NCBI GenBank assembly: GCA_009779925.1
Contig: WRAZ01000005.1
Location: 1-64,000, forward strand
Direction: 5' to 3'
Origin: Chitinivibrionia bacterium
GTDB taxonomy: Bacteria > Fibrobacterota > Chitinivibrionia > Chitinivibrionales > Chitinivibrionaceae
DNA: 64,000 nucleotides
Positions 52,978 to 61,989 of this stretch are shown piece by piece. Within the stretch, counting starts at the first letter, position 1. Each line of letters starts with the position of its first letter. The notes beneath the pieces were generated by a model. That model did no database searches. It was not told the origin of the DNA and saw only the letters and a list, made by a program, of their open reading frames with translations. A program made the position numbers and the translations under genes.

Positions 52978-53493
52978 CTACGCTAACTTTCGTCCGAAGA
53001 GCAACAGCTCTTGTACGTGGTCAAGCAAATAATCGCTGTATGTCCACGAAAATCGGCGAATTTTGTCGTTTGCTTCAAAGTGAATTGTAGTTTCGGCAAA
53101 AATTCCTTCGCCGATTGCTATTCTGTGAAAATAATCTTTTGCGCTTGCAAGCACAAATTTGTCTTTTGTGATATATCCGGGGTCTAAATTTATGCGGCGG
53201 TTTCCGTTTTCGGCGTTCTTTTGCTCAAATTCGTTGGTTTTTATTTTTAGTTGCGCCAAAAATTCTCTTTTCATCGGATTTTTGAAAACTATGTAAATTT
53301 TTTTTATCTTGTTGCCGCCCATCTCGGCATCATAATAGTCGGTTTCGGCGGAAAAATCGATTTCGGCGGACATTTTTGCAATATCGCCAAGTACTGTTTT
53401 CAGGAAATTTAACGCTTTTTCGCACAGGTTTTTGTCGTTAAACATAACGGCGCAAAAAGGAATAACAAGCGGATAATTTTTTGCCGTTGCCAT
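52978..53493 (-). CDS. DUF4416 family protein
   Basis: 171 residues. Pattern for the family is clear: TDYYDAEMGGN, FKNPMKREFLAQLKIKTNEFEQKN..NRRINLDPGYITKDKFVLASAKDYFHRIAIGEGIFAET, ending FSWTYSDYLLDH. Function unknown. It follows the TPR lipoprotein gene at a gap of nine bases. Confidence 0.9.
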   Translation of the reverse strand: MATAKNYPLVIPFCAVMFNDKNLCEKALNFLKTVLGDIAKMSAEIDFSAETDYYDAEMGGNKIKKIYIVFKNPMKREFLAQLKIKTNEFEQKNAENGNRRINLDPGYITKDKFVLASAKDYFHRIAIGEGIFAETTIHFEANDKIRRFSWTYSDYLLDHVQELLLFGRKLA

Positions 53494-53502
53494 TAAATAT
53501 AC

Positions 53503-55344
53503 CTATATCCAGCTTTGAAAATCGGGAAGAATTGCTCTGCGCTCCTGCGGTGTTGCAGTGCCGTCTTCTTCGTCTTCGCGCCTTGCTTCGTTGCCTAAAA
53601 GTTCGGCGGCAGTTGCTTCGAGGCGTGCGGCGTGTTCTTGCGCAAATGCCTGCGCCTCATTTATGTTCATCATTTCCTGTGCCGCTTTACACTGCTCGCT
53701 TTCGGGATAAAGGTCGCATAAGCGAAGAAATACCATTGCAACCGTTGTGTCGAGCACGCCGTCTCGTGTGGTTGCTCGTCTGTTTGCAAGCCAACCCGCC
53801 GCAAAAAGCGCGCGCGCCGCCACGTCTTCTATGTCGGGAAATCTAAGCGCCGTAAGCAAATATGCGTGATAAGCGTCCTGCGAAAATTCGCCGTCATTGT
53901 CTATCATAAGTTGTTCGGCAACGGCGAATTGGACATTTGCCGAATCGCGCCTTGTCATCAAAGTAATCTCTAATCCGAGTTGCTCCTGCGCCGCTTTTGC
54001 CGCCTCGAACTGCGGATAATTCAGAATAATCGAATTAAAAATACTGTCCGACGTAATAGTGTCGTTTTTTATGTCTCTGTATATATACGCCATAGCAAAA
54101 AGCGCTATAGCTCTAACGCTGTCGGGGGTCTGCCTCGCTTCCACAAGCGTGCCGAAATACGCCATTGCCGAGTCGGGAAGAAGCGCCGAAAGCCAAAATT
54201 GCGTACCTATCCTAAGTCTGAAATATGCGCTGTCTATCGGCTCAAACGGGTCGGCTTCGTTCATTTGGGCGCGCAGATTTCTGATGTTTCTCAAGCCCTC
54301 CTGGCGTTGCGTTATGCGCTGTCTGAGTTCCTCGTCCTCGCGGGGAGTGAGCGCGAGCGCGCTGTCGAGCTGGATTTCCGCCGTATCGAGCAGTCCTCGG
54401 ATATCTATGTTTACGGTTGCGAACTCAAACCACGTTCTGCCGCGCACTCTCGGGTCGCCGCCGATTGCTATAATTTCGTCGAAAATTCGTATGCCCTCGT
54501 CAAATCGTCCCATATCAATGAGAGTAATCGCTTTTTCGAGCATAATTTCTGTTCTGTTATACAAATACGCAGGTCTTGAAAGCATTAAAGTCGCGAATTC
54601 TATAGCCTCGCGTCGTCTGTAAAGTCGCCGTAAACACTGCAGTTTGCGAAACTCTACTCTGTAAAAATTTTGCGCTAACCTTCTGTCGAAATTTGGGAGA
54701 TTTTCGGTATAAGAAAGCGCCCTCTCGTAGTCGCCCGTATTCATATTCAGGGTCATAAGACGCTCTATTATTATCAGACGCGCGCGAGGGTCGGTTGTTT
54801 GCGCAAGTCGCTCTTCCAAAGCCGAAATTGCCGCCATAGTTCCTTCGAGTTCTATAGCCAAATCCGCGCGAAGCATAACCAAATCCTGATTGCTCGCCAT
54901 TTCGGGAAACCGCTCCAAAATTTCGTTTACATAAGCATAAGAAGCCAAAAAATCGCCGACACGTGCGTTAGCGCGGGCAAGTTTCAGAAGCGAGCGCGGA
55001 ACAAATCTGCTTTCGGGAAAAAATTCCAGAAGTATTTCAAAATCATTGATTGCCGACATATATTCGCCCAGCGCAAAAAGCGAAAGACCTTTGAGGAAAT
55101 ACGCGTTGTCGTGCGCCCTTTCGGAGCGTGGGAATTCCAAAAGCACTTTTTGCGCTTTTTCGATTGCTCGCCTGTAAAGCGGCTCTGTTTGTCTTGCAAT
55201 TACAGCCGAATCCCGCGACATTCGAGCGCCTTGTCTTTCGATGCGTTGGGCTCTTCGGAATGCTTCCGCACCGTTGTAAAGAGTATTTACATACGCACAT
55301 CCGCCCATAAAAAGCAGTAGAAAAACAAGCAAAAGCCCTTTCAT
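53503..55344 (-). CDS. TPR-repeat lipoprotein
   Basis: 613 residues with lipobox MGGC (about Cys16). Several tetratricopeptide-like helix pairs (FLKGLSLFALGEYMSAINDFEILLEFFPES, LAKLARANARVGDFLASYAYVNEILERFP) run to the C-terminus. It resembles periplasmic assembly factors like BamD, but is over twice as long. The N-terminal first 35 residues of the mature protein are basic. Starts one base after the HIT gene, so both are co-transcribed. Confidence 0.8.
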   Translation of the reverse strand: MKGLLLVFLLLFMGGCAYVNTLYNGAEAFRRAQRIERQGARMSRDSAVIARQTEPLYRRAIEKAQKVLLEFPRSERAHDNAYFLKGLSLFALGEYMSAINDFEILLEFFPESRFVPRSLLKLARANARVGDFLASYAYVNEILERFPEMASNQDLVMLRADLAIELEGTMAAISALEERLAQTTDPRARLIIIERLMTLNMNTGDYERALSYTENLPNFDRRLAQNFYRVEFRKLQCLRRLYRRREAIEFATLMLSRPAYLYNRTEIMLEKAITLIDMGRFDEGIRIFDEIIAIGGDPRVRGRTWFEFATVNIDIRGLLDTAEIQLDSALALTPREDEELRQRITQRQEGLRNIRNLRAQMNEADPFEPIDSAYFRLRIGTQFWLSALLPDSAMAYFGTLVEARQTPDSVRAIALFAMAYIYRDIKNDTITSDSIFNSIILNYPQFEAAKAAQEQLGLEITLMTRRDSANVQFAVAEQLMIDNDGEFSQDAYHAYLLTALRFPDIEDVAARALFAAGWLANRRATTRDGVLDTTVAMVFLRLCDLYPESEQCKAAQEMMNINEAQAFAQEHAARLEATAAELLGNEARREDEEDGTATPQERRAILPDFQSWI

Positions 55345-55689
55345 TTACGCGGGGCTCCAACCCATTTTTTTGCCGCCGAGTATATGAATATGCAAATGGA
55401 AAACGGTTTGTCTTCCGTTTTTGCCGCTGTTTACCACCATTCGATAACCGCTTTCGTCCAATTTATACTGTTTCACGATTTTTGCCACCGCCGCAAACAA
55501 GTTTTTAGCAATTTCGCCGTTTTCGTCGCCTATTGAGTGAACGTTTTCAACGTGAGTTTTCGGCACAAGCAAAAAATGAGCAGGCGCTTTAGGTGCAATA
55601 TCCTTAAACGCAAGACAATTTTCGTCTTCATAAACCTTTTCGCAGGGAATTTTTCCCGCAATAATCTTACAAAACAAACAATCTTCCAT
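55345..55689 (-). CDS. HIT family nucleotide hydrolase
   Basis: About 114 residues. CLFCKIIAGKIPCEKVYED at the start and the catalytic histidine triad FHLHIHILGGKKM identify the HINT/HIT branch, which hydrolyses adenosine phosphoramidates. The ATG at 55689 has GGAG six bases ahead and begins with MEDCLFCKII, so it is preferred over 55704. Co-transcribed with the TPR lipoprotein. Confidence 0.9.
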   Translation of the reverse strand: MEDCLFCKIIAGKIPCEKVYEDENCLAFKDIAPKAPAHFLLVPKTHVENVHSIGDENGEIAKNLFAAVAKIVKQYKLDESGYRMVVNSGKNGRQTVFHLHIHILGGKKMGWSPA

Positions 55690-55733
55690 AAATTTCTCCG
55701 ACATTGCTTTAGTTTTTCGTAATTTACGCGAGT

Positions 55734-55750
55734 AAAATACATAATATTCC
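55734..55750 (-). promoter_or_regulatory. Promoter-like motif GGAATATTATGTATTTT
   Basis: About 45 bases before the HIT gene start. Confidence 0.45.
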
Positions 55751-55820
55751 TATGCCTGATGTGAAATTTCGATAAAAAACAGAAAAATCCGCTTGAAAAG
55801 CTGTGTTTGGGTGAGTTTTA

Positions 55821-55852
55821 CGCTACAAAAAAACGGTCGTTTTTTTGTAGCG
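55821..55852. repeat. Perfect 32-base hairpin CGCTACAAAAAAACG/CGTTTTTTTGTAGCG
   Basis: 15-bp perfect stem with centre GT. Same AACGGTCGTT core as at 25914-25943. Confidence 0.95.
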
Positions 55853-55881
55853 GGGGTGGGTTTGTGGAAAATTTGGAATTT
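55823..55881 (-). repeat. Dispersed repeat copy 2
   Basis: Reverse complement matches 25756-25814 with a few differences over about 57 bases, including the hairpin side. Confidence 0.85.
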
Positions 55882-55969
55882 CAAATCCCCTGTTCTCTGT
55901 ACTAAGAAGATATGTTATTTACAGGAAAAAGTCAAAAGTAAAATTGAAAATCTATAAAATTAGGAATGG

Positions 55970-55982
55970 CATATAGTATTTT
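55970..55982 (+). promoter_or_regulatory. Orphan promoter-like motif CATATAGTATTTT
   Basis: Matches the motif but points into the minus-strand coiled-coil gene; no + gene follows. May drive antisense RNA or be a chance or relic copy. Confidence 0.3.
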
Positions 55983-55988
55983 ATTTAG

Positions 55989-56678
55989 TTAATATGTTTT
56001 AATAGAATCGGTATTTACGACATAAGAATCGCCTTTTTGTCTTATTACGCCTATTCCGTATTTATCGGCTTCTTCGATGACGGCATTTGCGAAAGAAAAA
56101 CCTGCTACAGCCAAGTATATCTTGGGCTCTTTTATTTCTTTAAAATACTTTTTGAATTGCGCAAGTTTTGTAGTTGCCAATCTTTTTACAAAACTGGGGT
56201 GTATTCTATTCTTAACTTCAATAATTGCCGCCGACTCTCCGTTTACCAAAACGATGTCAAATTCGCAATTTTCTTTTCCTACAATTTTCCAATTCGGATA
56301 CATTTTATCAAATTTTATGCCGGCAAAATTAAGATTCTGCGCAAAAACAGACTGAAAAAACTCTTCTGCTTCAAATCCGTGGTTATCTGTAATTCCGACA
56401 ACTGTTTCTTTAATTCCAACAACTGTTTCTTTTAATTTATCCAAACTTTCATCTAATTTTGCAAGACGTTTATCGGCTGCGGCTGCGCGCTCCATTGCTT
56501 CAGCCCTTTCTTTATCTGCGCGCTCCATTGCTTCAGCGGCACGCTTCCTTTCTTCGGTAGCACGCTCCCTTGCTTCCTCCTCGTTTCTTTTTTGCAATTC
56601 CCGAATCTCCGCAAAACCTTTCATGTTTTCCGCCATTGCCGCTCTTATTGCAGCCATCTCTTCTTGCCATTTTTCCAT
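55989..56678 (-). CDS. Coiled-coil protein with PD-(D/E)XK-like nuclease domain
   Basis: 229 residues. N-terminal long coiled coil (EEARERATEERKRAAEAMERADKERAEAMERAAAADK) then VVGIKETVVGITDNHG and a nuclease-like core: FDIVLVNGESAAIIEVKNR, where D...E-x-K fits the active site, and IYLAVAGFSF. Resembles DUF3782-like proteins. Likely DNA-associated; substrate unknown. A promoter-like motif is 48 bases upstream. Confidence 0.65.
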   Translation of the reverse strand: MEKWQEEMAAIRAAMAENMKGFAEIRELQKRNEEEARERATEERKRAAEAMERADKERAEAMERAAAADKRLAKLDESLDKLKETVVGIKETVVGITDNHGFEAEEFFQSVFAQNLNFAGIKFDKMYPNWKIVGKENCEFDIVLVNGESAAIIEVKNRIHPSFVKRLATTKLAQFKKYFKEIKEPKIYLAVAGFSFANAVIEEADKYGIGVIRQKGDSYVVNTDSIKTY

Positions 56679-56725
56679 AATGCTTGCCTCGCCTTGTTGT
56701 TTTATTTAAGGTTTTTATGTCTTAT

Positions 56726-56741
56726 AAAATACTATTTGTTT
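56726..56741 (-). promoter_or_regulatory. Promoter-like motif AAACAAATAGTATTTT
   Basis: 48 bases before the coiled-coil nuclease-like gene. Confidence 0.45.
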
Positions 56742-56875
56742 GATAGGACTGCGGTTATTTGGTGTTTTTTTGTGAAAAATTGCAGAAAAATGCGAAAACG
56801 CGCTCTCACATCCCCAACTTCTTCATCTGTCCTTGCATTGCGCCGAATTTTCCGCCTTTCTTTTTTTATTTAAAC

Positions 56876-56901
56876 GGGCGACCGCTCTCGGTCGCCCCTA
56901 C
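56876..56901. repeat. GGGCGACCG palindrome ending GTAGGGGCG
   Basis: GGGCGACCG-CTCT-CGGTCGCCCCTAC; closely follows the potD stop and may end the pot operon transcript. Confidence 0.85.
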
Positions 56902-56911
56902 GAAAAAAAAA

Positions 56912-57949
56912 CTACCTTCCCACTCGGATTTCTTGCCAAATTCGGTTGTACATTGTTAGATATGCGCCTAAATCTTCCATAAATTCGCCGTTTGCCAAAT
57001 CTTCTATTTGGTAGCGAGGGTCTTCGGTCATAAATTCGCGCGCGGGGATATTTATTGACGGTAATTCAAAATAATCCATTATTTGCGCATAAATTTCGGG
57101 CTCGTGGATGAAATTGATGAATTTGTGCGCCAATTCCACGTTTCTTGCGTTTGCGGGGATTACCATATTGTCTATGTACATCGGACCGCCCTCTCTTGGA
57201 ATAAAGAAATGCGTGTGGTTAAGCGCTCTGTCGTCGAGTTGCAAAAATACGTTTTCCGCGTAGCCGTGAACTACCCAAAATTCGCCTGTGGCAAAACCTC
57301 TGCCGAAAGTTTCGGCGTCAAATCTTACTATGTTTTCGCGCCACTGCATTATAAGGTCTCTCGCTTCTTCGAGTTCTGCCTGAGCGGTGCTGTTAATGGG
57401 ATATCCAAGCGTTGCGAGAGCGGCGCCCATAACTTCGCGCATATCGTCCAAAAGGGTCATTCTGCCGCGGAGTTCGGGATTTTCAAAAATTCTCCAACTC
57501 TCTTCAAAGTCTTGCACTTTAGCGGTGTTTACGGTTATTCCCGCCATTCCGATTGCAAAAGGAACGCTGAATTTCTGTTCGGGGTCAAAGATTATTTTTG
57601 CGAGGACTTCGGGGTCGAGATGTCTCAGATTGGGGACTAAAGAACGGTCGATTTCTTGGAGCATATTGTTTCTTATCATCATAGAAACGTGGTCGCCCGA
57701 GGGAACAACTACGTCGTATTGCGCGCCGCTTATCTTAAGTTTTGCAAACATCTCTTCGTTCGACGAAAATACGTCGTAAACTACTTTTACGCCGTAGCGT
57801 TTCTGGAACTGTTTTATTACGTCTTCGGGCATATAGTCCACCCAGTTGTAAACGTAAAGGCGCGGTTTGCCCGTTCCACAGCCCGAAATCACAAGTCCCG
57901 CGGCAAGCGCCGCAATTACAATAATGGCAACTCTGACAGCCATTTTCAT
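56912..57949 (-). CDS. potD: Spermidine/putrescine ABC transporter substrate-binding lipoprotein
   Basis: 345 residues with lipobox ISGC (about Cys24). Family pattern RLYVYNWVDYMPEDVIKQFQKRYGVKVVYDVFSSNEEM..LKISGAQYDVVVPSG, IAMAGITVN, NFIHEPE. Captures polyamine in the periplasm for PotBC. Last gene of potABCD; GGAGG ahead of the ATG. Confidence 0.95.
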   Translation of the reverse strand: MKMAVRVAIIVIAALAAGLVISGCGTGKPRLYVYNWVDYMPEDVIKQFQKRYGVKVVYDVFSSNEEMFAKLKISGAQYDVVVPSGDHVSMMIRNNMLQEIDRSLVPNLRHLDPEVLAKIIFDPEQKFSVPFAIGMAGITVNTAKVQDFEESWRIFENPELRGRMTLLDDMREVMGAALATLGYPINSTAQAELEEARDLIMQWRENIVRFDAETFGRGFATGEFWVVHGYAENVFLQLDDRALNHTHFFIPREGGPMYIDNMVIPANARNVELAHKFINFIHEPEIYAQIMDYFELPSINIPAREFMTEDPRYQIEDLANGEFMEDLGAYLTMYNRIWQEIRVGR

Positions 57950-57966
57950 AAAAACCTCCTTATGGT

Positions 57967-58773
57967 TTATTGTTGTTTATTGTTATCAAACATATATTTT
58001 ACTACGTTTCTCGCCAAAATCGCCAATATCACCGTTGCGATTATCACAACCACCGAAAGCGCGTTAATTACAGGCGAAACGCCAAATCTTATCATAGAAA
58101 ACACGTGTATCGGAAGCGTTGAAGCGCCCGGTCCGGCAACAAAAAATGTTATTACAAAATCCTCCAAAGAAAGAGCCACGGCTATAAGAAAGCCCGAAAT
58201 TATCCCCGTCATTGCGGAGGGCAAAATCACTTTTGAAAGCACCTGAAATTCGCTTGCTCCGAGGTCGTATGCGGCTTCTATTATGGAAAAATCGAACGAC
58301 TCCAAGCGCGCCATAACCACCATAAGCACAAAAGGGATGTTAAAAGTGGTGTGCGCCAAAAATATGGTGAACAAACTCAGCGGCAAATTTATTCCCGCAA
58401 AAAATATAAGCAACGACACGCCTATAATTATTTCGGGAATAAGCATAGGAATAAACGCGGCGGTTTTTATTGTGTTTTTGAAGCGAAAACGGTAGCGATA
58501 AAGTCCTATTGCGCCCAAAGTTGCTATAACGGTGCTGACGGTAGCCGACGAAAAAGCAATTATCGCGCTGTTTGCAAACGACTGCCAAAGCCGCGCCGAA
58601 TTAAAGAAAAGTTCGTTGTACCATCTAATCGAAAATCCCTCCCAGTTCATCATTCTGCTTGAGTTAAACGAAAAAATTATAAGAATTACAAGCGGCAAAT
58701 ACATAAAAGCGACGGCAAAAATAAAGCCGCTCAAAGAAAGTTTGCCTGTTTGGGCGCTTACTGCTTTTTTCAT
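57967..58773 (-). CDS. potC: Spermidine/putrescine ABC transporter permease
   Basis: 268 residues with about six transmembrane helices. EAAYDLGASEFQVLSKVILPSAMTGI is the EAA coupling motif. Start overlaps potB by four bases, and potD follows after 17 bases. Confidence 0.95.
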   Translation of the reverse strand: MKKAVSAQTGKLSLSGFIFAVAFMYLPLVILIIFSFNSSRMMNWEGFSIRWYNELFFNSARLWQSFANSAIIAFSSATVSTVIATLGAIGLYRYRFRFKNTIKTAAFIPMLIPEIIIGVSLLIFFAGINLPLSLFTIFLAHTTFNIPFVLMVVMARLESFDFSIIEAAYDLGASEFQVLSKVILPSAMTGIISGFLIAVALSLEDFVITFFVAGPGASTLPIHVFSMIRFGVSPVINALSVVVIIATVILAILARNVVKYMFDNNKQQ

Positions 58774-59612
58774 TGCGCAATCCTTTCGCTCGAGGGACGG
58801 TTAAGGCGCATAAAAATCAGTACGCCGACGGTGGTTATGGCGGTTAGGGCGACGGACAAAGACGAGGCGAGAGGCCAGTTTCGGGTTATCGTTATTTCGC
58901 GCGCGATTACATTTCCAAGCATAAACGAGTCTGCGCCGCCTATTATTTGCGGGATTGCGTAATTTCCGAAGGCGGGCATAAAAACAAAAATTGCGGCGGT
59001 GGTTATCGCGCCTCTTATGTTAGGCAGTAAAATGCGCGTGGTCGCCGTAAATTTGGTCGCTCCCAAGTCTCTTGCGGCTTCCACGAGCGAAAAATCGAAC
59101 TTTTCTATGGTGGCGTAAAGCGGCAAAATCGCAAACGGCAAATACGTATAAACCGAAACCAAAATTACCGCGTTGGTGTTGTACAAAAACTGTATGTGCG
59201 CGTCAATCAACCCCAAAGACATAAGAAAATTGTTGAGTATCCCGTTGTTGCCCAAAATTGCCAGCCACGCGTACATCCGTATTAAAAAATTCGTTCCCAG
59301 CGGAATTATTACGAGGAGCAAAAAGAAATTTTTGTATTTGCTTCGGGCGATGTAATACGCGCAAGGTCCCGCAATTAACACTGCCGCCAAGGTTGTGGCG
59401 ACGGCTATCCAAAGCGTGTTTAAGGCTATTCTCAATACGGTGGGATTGTAGAGCGTTCGGTATGCTTCCAAAGAAAATTGATGAACGACACCGCCGTTAA
59501 ATCCTTTGGTCAAAAAGCTGTAATAAACAATAATGCTTATCGGGACAATGAAAAACACGGCGAGCCAAACGGTCGTCGGAGCAACGTAAATCGGACCTAA
59601 ATTCTTCTTCAA
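58770..59612 (-). CDS. potB: Spermidine/putrescine ABC transporter permease
   Basis: About 280 residues with six transmembrane helices; EAARDLGATKFTATTRILLPNIRGAI is the EAA motif. A start at TTG 59612 is chosen: it has GAGG seven bases upstream and overlaps the potA stop as TTGA; the ATG 66 bases earlier would give an odd Arg-rich tail. Confidence 0.9.
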   Translation of the reverse strand: MKKNLGPIYVAPTTVWLAVFFIVPISIIVYYSFLTKGFNGGVVHQFSLEAYRTLYNPTVLRIALNTLWIAVATTLAAVLIAGPCAYYIARSKYKNFFLLLVIIPLGTNFLIRMYAWLAILGNNGILNNFLMSLGLIDAHIQFLYNTNAVILVSVYTYLPFAILPLYATIEKFDFSLVEAARDLGATKFTATTRILLPNIRGAITTAAIFVFMPAFGNYAIPQIIGGADSFMLGNVIAREITITRNWPLASSLSVALTAITTVGVLIFMRLNRPSSERIAQ

Positions 59613-60715
59613 TTCTCGACCTCTACGATGTAGCCGTCGTCGCCGTCCCACCAAATATAAACGTCGTCTTTCCAATTTATCGCTTTTTCATCCATAAAGA
59701 AATTTACGTGTTGCCTGAAAACGCGAAACAGGGTGTTTTCCGTCAAAACAAAAAATTTGCTCTGAAAACCCGAGTAAATAACGTCGTCAACTTTGCCGTG
59801 CAAAAGGTTTGTGTGCGTGTTTAAGTTTGTCGGCTTTGAGTGCGAAATTCTGATTTTTTCGGGGCGAATTGAAATTTTTATTTTGTCGCCGACCTTAAGC
59901 GGCTTGTCTTTGTACGCGGTAATTTCGCCTAATTCGTCGAGCTTTATTTTTATGTAGTTATTTTCGAGAATTTCGACGACTTCTCCGCCGAAATAATTGG
60001 TTTCTCCTATAAAACTCGCGACAAATTTGTTCGCGGGACTTTCGTAAATTTCAAAAGGAGTGCCGATTTGCATTACTTCGCCTCTGCTCATTACGGCGAC
60101 TCTGTCGGACACGCTGAGCGCTTCTTGCTGGTCGTGGGTGACATAAATAAAGGTTATGCCGACTTTGTAGTGAATGTTGTCGAGTTCTACGAGCATTCGT
60201 TGGCGAAGTTTTGCGTCAAGCGCCGAAAGCGGCTCGTCCAAAAGCAAAATGCTCGGCTCGTTTATGAGCGCGCGCGCTATTGCCACCCGCTGTTTTTGCC
60301 CGCCCGAAAGCTGAGACGGAAGTTTTTTTCCCTCTTCCGAAAGTTGCACAAGTTCCAAAAACTCTTGCACCTTATCTTTTACTATGGAATTGGACGTCTT
60401 TTTTAACCGAAGCGCAAAAGCGACGTTTTCAAAAACGGTCAAATGCGGAAAAAGCGCATAATTTTGGAACACGGTGTTTATAGGTCGTTTGTTTGCGGGG
60501 AACGGTATCATATTTTTTCCGCCCAAGACTACCAGTCCGTCGGTCGGCTCTTCAAACCCCGCGATTATTCGCAACAATGTGGTTTTACCGCAACCCGACG
60601 GTCCGAGTAATGAATAAAACTCCCCTTTTTTTATCTCAATCGAGACTCCTTTTAACGCCTGAAAATCCCCAAAATTTTTAACGACGTTTTTAATTGATAA
60701 GTGTTTCTCTTCCAA
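59609..60715 (-). CDS. potA: Spermidine/putrescine ABC transporter ATP-binding protein
   Basis: 368 residues: Walker A GPSGCGKTTLLR, signature LSGGQKQRVAIARAL, Walker B ILLLDEPLSALD, switch His THDQQEALS, then a TOBE-type regulatory tail (about 250-368). First gene of potABCD. A weak motif-family copy (complement about 60811-60828) lies 100 bases upstream. Confidence 0.95.
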   Translation of the reverse strand: MEEKHLSIKNVVKNFGDFQALKGVSIEIKKGEFYSLLGPSGCGKTTLLRIIAGFEEPTDGLVVLGGKNMIPFPANKRPINTVFQNYALFPHLTVFENVAFALRLKKTSNSIVKDKVQEFLELVQLSEEGKKLPSQLSGGQKQRVAIARALINEPSILLLDEPLSALDAKLRQRMLVELDNIHYKVGITFIYVTHDQQEALSVSDRVAVMSRGEVMQIGTPFEIYESPANKFVASFIGETNYFGGEVVEILENNYIKIKLDELGEITAYKDKPLKVGDKIKISIRPEKIRISHSKPTNLNTHTNLLHGKVDDVIYSGFQSKFFVLTENTLFRVFRQHVNFFMDEKAINWKDDVYIWWDGDDGYIVEVEN

Positions 60716-60810
60716 TTTTCACAAACCCTACTTTCTCTGTAAACCCCCTGCCTATAACTCAGTTTTTCACGAACAGGGTTTTAATATCATAAAATCCAAT
60801 CTCGTGTCGC

Positions 60811-60828
60811 ATAATATATTATTTGCCG
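60811..60828 (-). promoter_or_regulatory. Weak promoter-like motif ahead of potABCD
   Basis: Minus-strand GGCAAATAATATATTATGC is similar to the family but with TATATT in place of TATTTT; about 100 bases before potA. Confidence 0.35.
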
Positions 60829-60868
60829 AAAGATACAAGGGAAAAATGTGAAAATATTGCAATTTGTT

Positions 60869-60906
60869 GCAAATTATATTTTTTATCTGTTGCAATATTG
60901 TATTTT
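60869..60906 (+). promoter_or_regulatory. Two tandem promoter-like motifs
   Basis: GCAAATTATATTTT and, 24 bases on, GCAATATTGTATTTT; the second is 61 bases before the next + start. Twin copies suggest two start points. Confidence 0.4.
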
Positions 60907-60967
60907 GTTTCCTCTAACTATAGCGAATACTGTGAAAATTTTATGAGAAAAAGGAAAAAATTGCGTT

Positions 60968-61987
60968 ATGAAGAGCAATATCTTTCTGAAATTTTTTGTC
61001 GCGTTGGCAATCTTTGCCTCGGCAAGTTTCTTTGCAGTCGGCTGCGTTGATTTTGAAACGGGTCATATCGGCGATTGGGGGCAGGCGGAGCTGGACAATA
61101 GGCTTATAAACAGCTCAACCAACGCTTGGATTGACAGCGTGGTTAACGACGTCGGCTACGTTTTTAATTCGGACGGAACGTTTTCGCGAATAGAAAATTT
61201 CGGCTCGCAATGGTCGCCGTCTTGGAGATCGGTCGGCGGGGGAACGTGGCATACAAGCAACAACAATCAACTTACGCTGACTTGGCAAAACTTTAACGTA
61301 GATAACTGGATTTATTTTGTGCACAACAACAATCTTACTGTAAACGGTCGAAATTTTGTAAGAAGAAGCGGGCTTAACGTAAGCATTACAATAACTTTCA
61401 ATTCTCAGGGCGGCACTTTCTTTTCGCCGATAACGCTTTTGGCGGGCACGCAAATAAATTTACCAACGCCGACCCGAAATAATCACACGTTTAACGGTTG
61501 GTTTACGTCGGCGGTCGGCGGTACAAGAGTTGGCGGCGGCGGAAGCAATTACACGGTAAACTCCGAAATCACGCTGTTTGCTCAATGGACGTCAATCGGC
61601 GACGGCGGCGGTCAGGTCGGGCGAGACGGCAGATTGGTAAATTCCTTTGGCGAGGCTTGGATAATGGGCGGCGACGGCTTTGTTTTCCACTCTAACGGAA
61701 CATTTTCGGACATAGAAAGAATTGACGGCGCGTGGTATGCTTGGAACGACGGCACGTGGCACACAATCGATAACAGCCGACTGTTTTTAGGGTCGGGCGG
61801 CTTTAATACGGACGTTTATTCTTATTCGATATGGGGCAATACATTGTCGCTCAGCGGCTGGACTTTCCAGAGAACAAGCGGCATTACGGTAAGCCACGCC
61901 GCAAGAAGCGCGCGCAATAACGACGAAGAAGAAGCGGAAAAATCACCGTTCAGAAAATTTCGCGAAGAAAGAATGGCGAGGCAATAA
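60968..61987 (+). CDS. Lipoprotein with one B-repeat between two copies of a lipocalin-like half
   Basis: 339 residues with lipobox AVGC (about Cys26). Residues about 40-135 (RLINSSTNAWIDSVVNDVGYVFNSDGTFSRIE...GTWHT) and about 220-310 (RLVNSFGEAWIMGGDGFVFHSNGTFSDIE...GTWHT) are duplicated; between them is an InlB-B repeat (FNSQGGTFFSPI...NGWFTS...LFAQW). C-terminal tail acidic then basic. Likely surface exposed; ligand unknown. Confidence 0.7.
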   Translation: MKSNIFLKFFVALAIFASASFFAVGCVDFETGHIGDWGQAELDNRLINSSTNAWIDSVVNDVGYVFNSDGTFSRIENFGSQWSPSWRSVGGGTWHTSNNNQLTLTWQNFNVDNWIYFVHNNNLTVNGRNFVRRSGLNVSITITFNSQGGTFFSPITLLAGTQINLPTPTRNNHTFNGWFTSAVGGTRVGGGGSNYTVNSEITLFAQWTSIGDGGGQVGRDGRLVNSFGEAWIMGGDGFVFHSNGTFSDIERIDGAWYAWNDGTWHTIDNSRLFLGSGGFNTDVYSYSIWGNTLSLSGWTFQRTSGITVSHAARSARNNDEEEAEKSPFRKFREERMARQ

Positions 61988-61989
61988 CA

